A stretch of 64,000 nt of DNA, taken from positions 37,892 to 101,891 of IMG/VR virus record IMGVR_UViG_3300025411_000011; one strand, 5' to 3'. This stretch comes from a virus. Under the pieces are notes generated by a model. That model did not search any database. It was not told the origin of the DNA and was given only the letters and a program-made list of their open reading frames with translations. A program made the position numbers and the translations under genes. The number at the start of each line of letters is the position of its first letter. Within the stretch, counting starts at the first letter, position 1. Positions 16,050-28,400 of the stretch are shown here, piece by piece.

Positions 16050-16388
16050 TTATGATGTCGATGTTTCAATTCCGTAAACGTTAACGTTTACACCAGCAAC
16101 GCTTGAGCTAGCAACAATGTTTGCACCAGCTGCCATTACAATTCCTGTACGTTCAAACACACCATAACCAACTACTGTTGTTAAGTATTCATATGCTTCA
16201 CTGGCAACCTGAGATGCCGCAGTACTTGCACCTATATATAATCTAATAGTTGCCGCAGAAGCTGTAGTGTTTGTAAATGAAATGTTATAAACACCGTAGT
16301 AACCGGTTGGTACTGTATAGATTAACGAATAAGTAGACTGTGTACCTGCGTTCAATTGTGTCGTTGCTTTATTTCCTGATCCTGCCAT
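16050..16388 (-). CDS. Small beta-rich appendage protein, paralogue A
   Basis: 112 residues, almost entirely predicted beta strand: 'TYSLIYTVPTGYYGVYNIS', 'AATIRLYIGAS', 'GIVMAAGANIVASSS'. Of a size and pattern like the proteins at 40061-40393 and 44970-45308, which also sit between fibre genes. Probably a small virion protein, for example a fibre collar or tip sandwich. The biochemical role is unknown. It has a GGAG Shine-Dalgarno sequence and lies 22 bases before the S74 fibre gene. Confidence 0.65.
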   Translation of the reverse strand: MAGSGNKATTQLNAGTQSTYSLIYTVPTGYYGVYNISFTNTTASAATIRLYIGASTAASQVASEAYEYLTTVVGYGVFERTGIVMAAGANIVASSSVAGVNVNVYGIETSTS

Positions 16389-16408
16389 GTTATTTCTCCG
16401 TTTTTATT

Positions 16409-19400
16409 TTATCTTGATAAGAAGAATACGGTAGCTACAGGAGCACCGTCAATTCCGCCTGTGAACAGCATCTTACTGCTAACATAAATTTGATTACCAT
16501 TTAGGTTACTAATAGTATTACCAGCTATGTATATCTGTCCTGCCGTTAGTGTATTTACGTTCAAACTACTTGATCCGCCACCAATTTGGGCTGTGATGTA
16601 AGATTTAATAGCTTTTTGTGTTGGTAAAATATTGTCACTATTAGCAGTAAAGTACGGATCTGTACTAAATTGCGTAATCGTTGCACTATTTACACCTAAA
16701 CTTACTGAACCTAGTGTCAAACTCTGTAATCCAGCTAAGTTAAATGCGTTGGCATTCAATGTAGCTGTACCAGTCGCTTGTTGAACTCCAAACAAGTTAC
16801 CAACGTTAAAGTTACCGTCTTGGTCAGTTGATGTAAAGAATACGCGACCACCAATATTTGGATATGTTTGGTTAGCCTGAATTGCATTTGCATCAGTAAC
16901 GTTTGGATAGTTAGTTTGTGTTTGGTTACCTGAGCCAACATACAAGAAGTCATGTCCAGTTAAACGTGTTTGACTGTATTTCAATCTTGTAGTAATCAAT
17001 GCACCGTTCGGTGGAGCAAGATAAGTTGTTAGACTTGGACTTACTTGGAATGTAGCAGTATAGTTACCTGCTTGTCCTAATTGATTACTTGTAGCAACTA
17101 GTTTGTACCATGCGTTAGAAATACTGCTGAACTGTACGTTAGCACCTGCGGCAGGTAATGCATATAAATTAGCAACGTTAATAAATGCTGTATTCTGGTA
17201 GATATCAGCATATCCATCGCCAGTAATACTTGCTGTTGCTGTTGCATTTCCAGCACCACGACATGGGAAACTTGGGTTACCTAACACACCATCACCTGTA
17301 CGTACACGAGTTGGTGCTTTGTTAACTTGGTTAGGATCGGTAATAGTTAATGTTGGTCCTGTTGTATATTGCATACCAGTTGGAGTACTTGTTGTTAATG
17401 TAACACTAGTACCAATTGTTGCCAATGCAGATGAAGTTGCAACTTGGAATGTAGTAGATTGAATTGTTGATCCAATTACATAGTAAGTTGTTTGTGTGCT
17501 TAATCCGCCAGAGCTTACAGTATTGAATTCAATTGGTTGTAGATTATACATGTTTTCTGTTTGATCTACAGTAATTAAATTCAATGGTCCAACTGTACCA
17601 GCTACTGATATGCTACTTGCAGTACCTGCATTAAATGGACTACCATAATAAGTTGAACTGATAGTTAGTGTTGTACCTGAACTTGTTACTTGTACATAAT
17701 AAGTTGTGTTTGCAACTACGTTACCAAACCCAGTAGCAAATGTAATTGGTTGGCCAATTGTTAAATTGGTTGCACCGATTGTAATTGAATTTCCAGATAC
17801 GGCTGTTACGGTAACTGTTGTACCAGCAACATACGTAGTTCCAGTAACAACACCTTTAGCAAATCCACTGCCTGGTTCAATCATACGTATTTCAGTTAAA
17901 GCACCACTAGCTACTTTTGTACGTGCCAACGGTGTTGCACCGGTATGAATACTTGCCGCTACTGTACCAGATTGGTTACTTGCGGTTACCCATAGTGGTG
18001 TGTAACCAGTTGTTGTAACTAATGGATTACCAAATGATGGAGTGATCCAACTTGCGTATGTTGGCAATGTTTGCTGTGTCCAGTTGATACCGTCCCAACT
18101 TGTTGCCGCGATGTTTGTACCAATTGTACTTGTCCATGCACCTGTGTCATTAACTAATGTAATTACTGGAGATAAAGTACTACTTGCACTTACAGTAATC
18201 TGATTGCCTGCAATACTAGCAATATAGTATGTATTACCTGAAATCAAGTTACCAAATAATGAACCTGCTTGTGCAGTCCAAGATCCGCCAGCGTTAGTAA
18301 CTACCGCATTGGTTCCACCATAAATTGTACTTACTGATATTAGTGTACTTCCAACAATTTCAGTAATGAAATATGTCGAGCCGGATGTTAATCCACCAAA
18401 TGTTGCACCTTCAGTTACTGACCATGATCCATTTCCGTTTGTTACAGTTAAGTTAGAACCGCCATAAGTTGTACTTACAGTGATTGTACCGTTTACACCC
18501 GGAGTTGGAATGCTTGTAACGTAGTATGTTGTACCGCTTGTAATACTACCAAAAGCGGCACCTGCTACAAATGTCCATACACCTGTACCGTTAGCAATAG
18601 TTACCGATGAACCATTGTATACTGTACTAATTGTAATATTACTGCCTGCTACACTAGTGATATAGAATGTAGTACTAGCTGTTAAATTACCGCCGCCTAA
18701 TGTCGCACCAGCTGTTACGCTAACACTTTGACCAGTAGTTGTTACTAAAGTCAAATCACTTGTGGCACCATACACAGTACCTACAGCAAGCTGGTTAGTA
18801 CTAATAGTTTTAGTAATATAATATGTGTTACCTGAAATCAAGTTACCTACGTTAGTAGCAACTGTAAATGTTTCACCAATTAACATACCGCTGTTAGAGT
18901 TAACAGTGATAATGTTTAATGTACCTGTAATACTTGTACTAGTTTGTGTAAATCCTGAACTTGTACTTACGTTCCAAGTACTACCGTTACCACTACCAGA
19001 TATATTTGATATAATATATGTTCCAGCAGGAATACTACCACCTGAAATAACAGCTCCTGGAGTGATTGTACCTGCACTCAAAGTACCAACAGTTAATATA
19101 CTGTTAGTAATACTAGAACTTGATAATGTAAATGATCCGTTAGTTGTAGCAGTTAATGTAGTTGTTTGACTAACTGCTGTGAACACAATAGTTTCACCTT
19201 GTACTAAACCAGTAGTTGAGTTCAATGTAATTGTGTTACCAGTACTAGATGTAGAAGTAATATTACCAGTTTGGGTCACTGCTGTAAACACGACTGGAGC
19301 ACCTACCGCCATACCAACAGTTGTACCAACTGTTAACAAGTTACCAGTAGCGGCTGTTGTAGTCAATGTTGTGCTAACAATATTACTCGTAAACACTATT

Positions 19401-22400
19401 GGTTCGCCCACTGACATACCGGCTGTGTTTCCAACTGTAATTGTATTTTGTGTACCAGTGATTGCACCAGCTGCCGCTGTTTGACTTGGAGTAATTGTCC
19501 AGCTTTGTCCGCCAATTGTCTGAGCACTTGAAATAGTTAATGCACTAGTATTCAATGTGTATGTACCAGTTCCGCCTGCTGTATAGAAGTTATAAGTACC
19601 AGTAGCATTTGACCCAGCAATAGTTGCCGCCGCGCCTCCTGCGACTCCCACGGCTAATGGAACTGTTGTACTACCAGGAACATATGAACTTGCTACTACT
19701 GTTCCTGATGGGATGCCTGTACCAATAATTAATTGGCCTGCTACGATACCTGTTCCAGTATTAACAACAAAAGAACTTGCACCAATAGTACCACCAGATG
19801 CCCAACTTGGACTTGCTACTGCACTTGCAGAGCTTGTATTTTGATATGCAATATAAGCAGTCAATCCGCCTGTTATTGTTGTAGATGGAACTAATGAGCC
19901 AGTGTTAGCTACCCATGCATTACCGGTTACAGTAACACTGGTTACTAAACTAGTAGTGCTAATAAAGTATTGTCCAGCAGTACCAGGAATATAACCGTTG
20001 TATGTTCCGCCACCGATTGTTGCATATAATGGCTGACTTAATGTAATTGTTGTGTTGGTTGCAACTGAAACAGCAACTACATAAGTGTTATAGAACAAAC
20101 TACCGCCAGTAATTAATTGTCCTACAGCGAATCCAGTCGATGAACCAGATATTACTAGTGTAGTAGTACCAATTGTTCCGCTTACTCCTGTACCTGTACC
20201 TACCGCACTACTTGTAGTACTGATTTGTCCAGTAATATATGTACCAGCGGTAATTGTACCAGTACCGCCTGTACTAGCCAATACCATACCTGGTATTAAT
20301 GTATTATTGTTGATAGTACCAGTTGTTGTAAGTACATATGGTGTGCCTGTCAATGCAGTTGAACTAACTACTGTTGCTACGCTGACAATCCACTGACCGG
20401 TTGAGCTAGTTGGAGTTGTTGATGAACCGTATGGTGCAACAATAGTTGTGCCAGCTGTAACACCTGTACCACTTAGAATATAACCTGGTTGAATACCAAC
20501 ACCGCTTGGTGTTGAAGACACAGTTAAAATACCTTGTCCGTTAACTATAGAAACACTACCGTTGAATGTAACTACTGTGCTTGGAGATGCTGTTCCAGTA
20601 ATTGTGCTACCTGAAGTAGTTGGATTTGAAACAATATAAGTAGCACCAGTAGTTATATTTGTACCGCTCAACTGACTACCTGTTGTAATTACACCAGTAG
20701 TTGTACCTGCTGGTACAAATACACCAGTTTGTACACCACTTGGATAGTACGTGTTCCAAATGTATGAACTTGTAGTGTTAAATTGTGCGCCAGTTAATGC
20801 CATTCCAGGTTGTACACTATAAGCACTGGTTGTACCAGTACCAGTAACTGTACCGCCAATGGTCAATATAGATCCTGCAATCGTTGACGATGTTGAATTA
20901 AATGTATTGCTACCAGTAATGTAAGTTCCTGATGTCACATTTGAACCAGTCAAATACATACCTAGTGCAAACGGACCTAAACCAACTGGTGCAGTTAATG
21001 TTGTACCTGCGTTGCCTGCAATACCGTTAGAAATAAACGATGTTGACAATCCAATTGCTGTTGCATTAATTGTCTGACTAGCCACTGTAGTTTCAGTCAC
21101 TGCTGTTGGAACAATAGTATTTCCTACGTTCAAACCGGCTGTACTGCTTAATGTAATCAAGTTACCACTTGAAGTAGTAGCTGTCATTGTAGGAGTTGGT
21201 CCTGTTGCTGTTGCAAAGAACTGTCCTTCTCCGTATGAGATTCCCCAGTTTTGTGCTAATGGTAAGTATGTACCGTTATTTGCTACACTTGAGTACCAAG
21301 TTACACCACCGTTGTTGCTGTATGCAACAATATTGCTACCTGCGGCTACTGCAACAAAACGTCCGTTACCATAAGTTACGCTAGACCAGTTAGCAACTGA
21401 CGGTAATGCACCACCAGTAGTCCATGTTAAACCGTTAGTACTGTAAGCTGTTGATGTACTGTTAGTTGCGATAGCTACAAACATACCTGTAGTTGTTGCA
21501 CTAGATCCTGGTCCAGTCCAGCCAAATGCCACAGATGTAAACGCTTGTGTTGCACCGCTTGGAGCTGTTCTGCCAGTCCATGTAACACCGTCTGGACTAG
21601 ATGTAATAATAGCACTGGCATTAGATGTTGTTCCAGTGTAACCAACTGCAACATAAATTCCGTTACCATAAGTTAAACTGTTAAATCCAGCGGATGGAAG
21701 TGCGTTACCAGAAGTCCAAGATGATCCTAAATTAGCTACTGTACTATAAGCTGTTGCTGTAGTTGTTGTAGAAATTGCAACAAATTTAGCACTAGTATCT
21801 AATATTGTAATAGTAGGAGTTGCAGTATAACCGTAACCAATGTTAGTAATTGTGTAACTGCTGACACCGTAATCTGTCAATGTTGGAGTTGCAGTTGCGG
21901 CAGTACCTACGAATGTCAATGACACACCATATGTTCCTGCAGATCCTGTACCTGTTGTAAACGTTGGAGCAGTTGATGAAAATGTTCCGCTCGATGTTGC
22001 TAGGTAATAGTTTGTAGCTTGAGTTGCACCACTATAATAGTAATAGTATGAGCCACTTGTTGCACTCGAACTTCCACTCCAAACAGTTCCACTAAATGGA
22101 GCACTGATTGTTACGCTAACGTTTCCGCTATTGAAATAATTTTTACCCCAAGTGATAGGAGTAATCGCAGTAATAGCACTAGTTACAACTGTTACAGTCG
22201 GTGCTGAAGTATATCCAGAACCATTAACTGTAATAATAACTGATTGAATTACTCCGTTAAGAACAACTGCTGTTCCTTGGGCACCGGTACCGCCACCACC
22301 TGTAAACAATAATGATGGAGCAGTATTATAGTTGTAACCGCCGTTAATTACGTTGACTCCAACTACTTGTCCTAAACTTGTTCCAGTACCAATCACTGCT

Positions 22401-25400
22401 GTCAACTGAGCACCAGATCCGCCAAATCCACCTAGTGTTACTGTTGCGGCAGCACTTTGACCTCCACCGTAAACAACGTTTGTAAATGCAGAAGCTGTTA
22501 ATGCACCACCTGGAGTCCATGTTTTACCGTTAGTGCTAATTGCAGTCGATGTACTACCATTGGCAATTGCTACATAATTTCCAGCACCGTATGTAATACT
22601 TGACCAGATTGCTGTAGCTGGTAATGTTCTTGCTGTTGCGGCATAACCTGGACCTGTGAATGAAACATAAGGTTCAATAATATATGCTGTAGTTAAATCT
22701 AATGTGTTAACTATAGGAGTACCTGGTACAACATGATCCCAACCAGCGGCATATAAGCTGACTGTTTGTCCACTAGTTGCTGTTAAACCAGTAATTGCAG
22801 AACCGCCTGATGTTAATGCTAGTGTAAACTGAGTTGTACTTGAAATAGCCTGTACATAATAAACTTGATATGCAGTCAAATTCATATTAGTAGCGGTTGT
22901 ACTCAAGTAAATTGGCATACCAACATATAATGTTGCAGTACTTGCCACAGTTAATGCAGTAGTACTTGAACTGGTAACAGTTAAGGTTGCAAATGTTGTA
23001 CGAATAATTTGTGCAATTTTACTACCGTTAGTATAAGTTAGTATTGACGCATATTGTCCAACACCTGTACCAGCAGTAATTTGTACTTTCATTCCGTTAT
23101 ATGAACCAGTCAATGCTACGTCGGCTGCCGCAATAGTAATATAACCTACTGCACCGCCTTGGCCTACGTTAACAGAACTTACATAACTTGAACCGCCAAC
23201 ACCTAAACCATTGTTTAAGTCAATTAAACGTGATTCAAATACACCAGCATCACGGAACTCATCTGCAAAAGAAAGAATGTTATAACCTGATCCACTAATT
23301 GTTGGTATAGCATTGGTGTAGTTTGTACCTGCATTTTCGTATTCTAAACGTAAAATTTGTGTTGTACTATCTGTAACCACGTTAGTAACTTGAGGTCCGT
23401 AACTTCTGTTATTTACAGTACCGTAAATTGGAGTTTCAAATGTGTCAACACCTTCGGCAACTACACCGTATGTACCATATGAACTGTTACCGTTAGTAGC
23501 ACGAATGCGTCCTCCTAATTCACTCATGTATCCAGCGTAGCTGTAGTAGTTAAACACTGAAACAAGTTCTGATAATGAACCTGTTCCAGTTGTCCACCAA
23601 CCGATACCATCGCCGATAACACAAGTATAGTCGTTTGCAACCATTGATTTGTATCCACCGGCATGCAATGCACCGTCAACTTTGGCGCCAACGCAAGCGT
23701 AACCGAACATTGTACAATTTTGTACGAATGTTGAACGTGCATAGACCCATGCATTTTGATCGTTTGGTCCAAAGCCTGGATCTAAACTTGCATACGCACC
23801 TGCTGTTGGTCGACGTGTTCCATAAGCATTTGCTGTACTTAAAACACCAGTCAATCCGTTCATAGTTTGATTACGAATACCACATGCATTTCTTACTAGA
23901 TAGAAGTTTTGTGTTGTAGATCCTGCCACCGCGTTAACATAAAGTTCTGCGGCACGCATTGATTTCCAGTTACCTGTATAATTAATATCATAAATCAACG
24001 CATTGATAAAGTTTGTTGTATCGCGTACACACTTAGCATAGTTATAGTAGTAGCCTACAGTTAAACTTCCTAACGAACCTGTTGCTAATGTAAATGTTGT
24101 TTGTGTACCTGTGCCATATTGAGTTGCACTGATAGTAAATGTTGTTGAGCTTGGCACAGTTAAAACATAATAAGTAGTACCAGCAACAATATTGCTTGAA
24201 CCAACAGTACCAGTAAACACTACTGGGTCATTTACTAATAAATTATGTGCGCCACTTGTATTAACAACACTACCAGATGTTATACTGGATACTGTACCGC
24301 CGTAACTTGCTACTGTATAAGCAGATGCTTCTGCGGCCAGGAATGGAATGTTAGCACGAAGAATTTCTGTGCCTTGAATTGTTAGAACGTTATCATTGTA
24401 AGTTAATGAACCATTAATCATTGGATTATTTAAATATGGCCATGTCACTGTTGCTCCAGCAGTGGTTGTAGCTGACATACCAGTTACTGTATTAGTAATT
24501 GTGTATGCTGTACCACTCTTAAAGCTGTTGGTCAATGTTAATGTTGCGGCAGGAACTGTTACAGTAATACCAGTAATTGTTCCACCTGATGTTGTTGATG
24601 TTACAGCACTTCCGCCTAATGTTGCTGACAATTGGAAAGCTGTTGATGTTGGATTACCAATAATATAATATGTTGCACCACTAGTATAACCAGTGATACT
24701 ACCAGCTGAGAACGTACCAGTAATAACAACTGGCTGTCCTACTGTTAATGTTACTGAACTTGTTGCACAACTGAATACACCTGTTGTACTAGTAATTGCC
24801 AATGTGCTTAATGTTGCGGCAGATTGCAATGAATTAATCCAGTATGTAGTATTATTCCATAGTCCGCCTGCGTTATTGAATGCCATTGTCATTGTACCAG
24901 TTGCTGATATCAATGCCACATTACCGCCACCAAATGTTAAACTAACAGTAATTGTACCGTTAGTTCCAGGTGTTGGGATACTTGCAATATAGTATAACTG
25001 GCTTGGAACAATATTACCAAATACTGTACCTGTGAAGTACACTTGCTGTCCAACTGATAAGCCTGTTGTAGTTGCAACTGTAATTAAATTGCTGGTTGTT
25101 GTAGTAGCTGTTGCTGTTACAGAACCTAAAGCTGGTAAACCTGAGAATGTAATTGGCATGTTAGTTGGCATACCTGCTGTACTTCCAAGTGTTACAATAT
25201 TGCTAGATGTTTGTACACCAGCTACTGTAGTTGAATAACTACTTGATACAAATCCTAATGACAATGTTAAACCTTGTCCTGAACTTGTAGTTGTTGTTGC
25301 TTGTGCGGCACTGTATAAACTTGTGTTGTTCCAGTTACCACCAGATGTTACTGTTACAGATGCGATAGTATTATAGTATGTACCAATAGTTACTACGCCA

Positions 25401-28400
25401 ACTGCTCCAGTAACTGTACCACCTGTAAATGAACCAGGTGTTCCCGCCACTGCATTTGCATAACTGCTAGATAAACTTACAGTAAAACTGTTGTTTACAC
25501 CAGTTGTTACATAATATGTGCCTGCTGACATACCGCCTGCGGCTGCCGCAAGAGTAACAGATGTACCTTTAACTAATGTTTGAGCACTACTAAATGTTGC
25601 TAAACCACCAGCAGTAATGTATGTGATAGTTTGTCCAGTAGTTGCTGGAGTCAACGATACTGAGAATGTAGCTGTACCGCCCGATGTTGTTACAGTAATT
25701 ACGTCTGCTGTACCATAGGCAATAGTCTGTGTACCTGCAAGAATTGCTGAACCAACAGTATTAAACGCTACTTGTCCATTGATCTTAGTTACGATATCAT
25801 CAATCAATGTTTGTGCTTGAACTGTCGAACCTGCACTTGCAATTTGTTTTGCTTTAAATCCAATAAATGTTATTGCACCGGTTGTTGCATTCAATTCTTG
25901 GTTTGTATTTGCCACTAATGCCAACGCACTTGCGTTTAAACGATTAAATGCACGACCGCATGCAATACTATTAAAGTTAGTACCAAATAAAACATCCCAA
26001 GCTAATGCCAATGCAATATAACCAGCATCGCGTTGAGTTAATGATTGACTGATTGGATATGCTTGATAATATTTTTGAACCCAAACTTGAGCATCGCTTG
26101 CAATTTCGGTTTGTCTTGCAATTAAATTATTATATGCTGTTTGTAAGTATTGATTGGTTACTAAGGCATACGCACCGCTTGTTACTGGTGTGAATGTTGA
26201 CAATGCTGTAAATGTTGTACCAGTATTGCCACTAGTACTCAACGTATAAGTACCTGCACCGTTAGCTGGATAGAATAAGTATGCACCTGTACCGCCAGTT
26301 GACGTAAAGTTTTGTGGAGCACCAAACGCATTAACTACGGTAATACTTGTTCCGCTAATATATGATGAGCTAACATAAGATCCAGCTGGAAGGTTAGTAC
26401 CTGTAATTAATTGTCCTGCCGCAATACCTGTTGCACTTGAAACCACAAATGTATTAGTACCAGCTGATCCTCCGCTGGCTAATGTTGTAGCCGCTGTTGC
26501 ACTTGCAGAACTTGTTAATTGATTAACAATATATGTACCTGCCACAACACCTGTACCAGTTAACATAGAACCAATATAAATTCCATTACCTGTTCCTGAA
26601 GTAACAGTTAAAGTTGTACCACTCACACTACCGACTAGTGTTAATGTAGTTGCATTACTTGTAGCATTTTGTAACCAGTAAATTACATCACCAACGCGGC
26701 CTGCGGCAAAACTTGCGGCTGCGGCTGAACCTGCTGAACCGCCAGTTGACTGCGTTACAGAGTTACCGCTTGTTGCTGTTACACTTGTACCTGTAACTAT
26801 CTGACTGATAATTGCTTGTAAACGTTGTAGTGCTCCAACAGTTGCGGCATTGTATGATGCTAAGATTTGTGGAATTTGTAAACTGTAATAAGAGCTACCA
26901 TTAATAATACTTTGATTATTACAACCATAAGTCATATCGTACTGTAGGCCATCTAATACGAAACCGATATCACGTAATGTTTCTGTTTGGTTTGTACCGC
27001 CAAATGTTGTCCACACGCTACTATAATATGTATTTAGATATGCGGCAATTTCTGCTTTGATAAACAAATAGTTATTTTGAATCTGTGTTATACCGTATCC
27101 AAATCCTACTAGATAACTTGTATTGTATCCAGTTAATTGTGGGATAGTGATTGCAGGAGTCTTTGGAAGACCGTTATAAATCATATCATTAATTAAACTA
27201 ACACTTGTGTTAATTTGATTAACTACGGTTGTGCTTCCTACATCGCCTGCTGGTAATCCAGTAGCTTGGCCACTTACAACTCCGCCACTTACATAAGATG
27301 CAGAAGTAGTGGAAGTATAACTCACACTATTAGTTGTTACAGCAGTTACAATGTAACTTCCGTTATAACCAGAAGGGTTTACACTAGTTACAGTAATATA
27401 TTGATTTACGTTAAATGGTGCAGATGTCTGTGATGCAAAAGTTAATGTTGCAACAGAACCAGTACCGCTTGCACCTGTTACAGTCAAATACTGAGTATTA
27501 CCCGATGTTGGTGTAATTGCAGTATTTTGTAATAAATTTGGAATTAAACTTTGAATACGTGTTAACGAATTGATTGATCTTGTTTTATCATTAATCATAT
27601 TCAAATTTGGACCTGCTGGTTGAACTACGGTACCACGTAATTCGTCACCGATAATAGAAGTGTATGATGGAACTACAATTGGTAGTACTTCATTATATGT
27701 TCCTGTCTTAACAAAAATAGTTGTGTTTGGTGTAGCCGCTGGCTGTACGTTTGTTGTATAACCAAGAGTCAGTGGGCTAGTGATAATTGAAATTAAATTA
27801 GCTACTCTTGCAACACCAGTAAGTTCTGCTGTATATCCTGTATTGATTTGTTGTGTTGCTCGTGCAACGTTAACTGTACCGCCACTTACATAAGAAGTAG
27901 TTGTTGTGCTTGCATAACTTACACTTGTTAATGTACTTGCAACAACAATGTATGTGCCGTTATATCCGCTTGGGTTGACCCCTGCAACTGTAATAAATTG
28001 TCCAACAGGATAAACATAAGGTTGTGTTGCAAATGTAATTGTTGCAACTGCGCCAGTACCGCTAGCACCAGTAATAGTTACACCTGGCCATACTGTACTT
28101 TGATAGCTTACTGCGGCCGATGTGTTTGTTAATACATAGTTTGTTGCTAATGTATTCAAATAATTCAATGCTGATACAAATGGAGGAATATCATATGCAT
28201 TCACATTAGTTGCAAAGGTTGTGGAATTTGCAAAATATGCCAATGCATTAGTTGTTGTTTTGTAGTTGCCGCCACGGCCGATATCAAATAACAAACCATC
28301 AATAACTGTTCCGGTATCGCGTTCTGTTTTAGCTTGATTGTAACTGTAAGTACCGATGTTTGCAGAACCTGTGCCTACTGTAAACAATGTAGGACTTGCC

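Noticed and set aside
17706-25238. Several plus-strand open frames of 60-115 codons inside the giant appendage gene, rich in Val, Leu, Ile and Pro and resembling membrane proteins
   Set aside because: They are antisense shadows of a Thr/Ser/Gly-rich gene: ACN/GGN codons read backwards give hydrophobic codons. No ribosome sites or promoters go with them.
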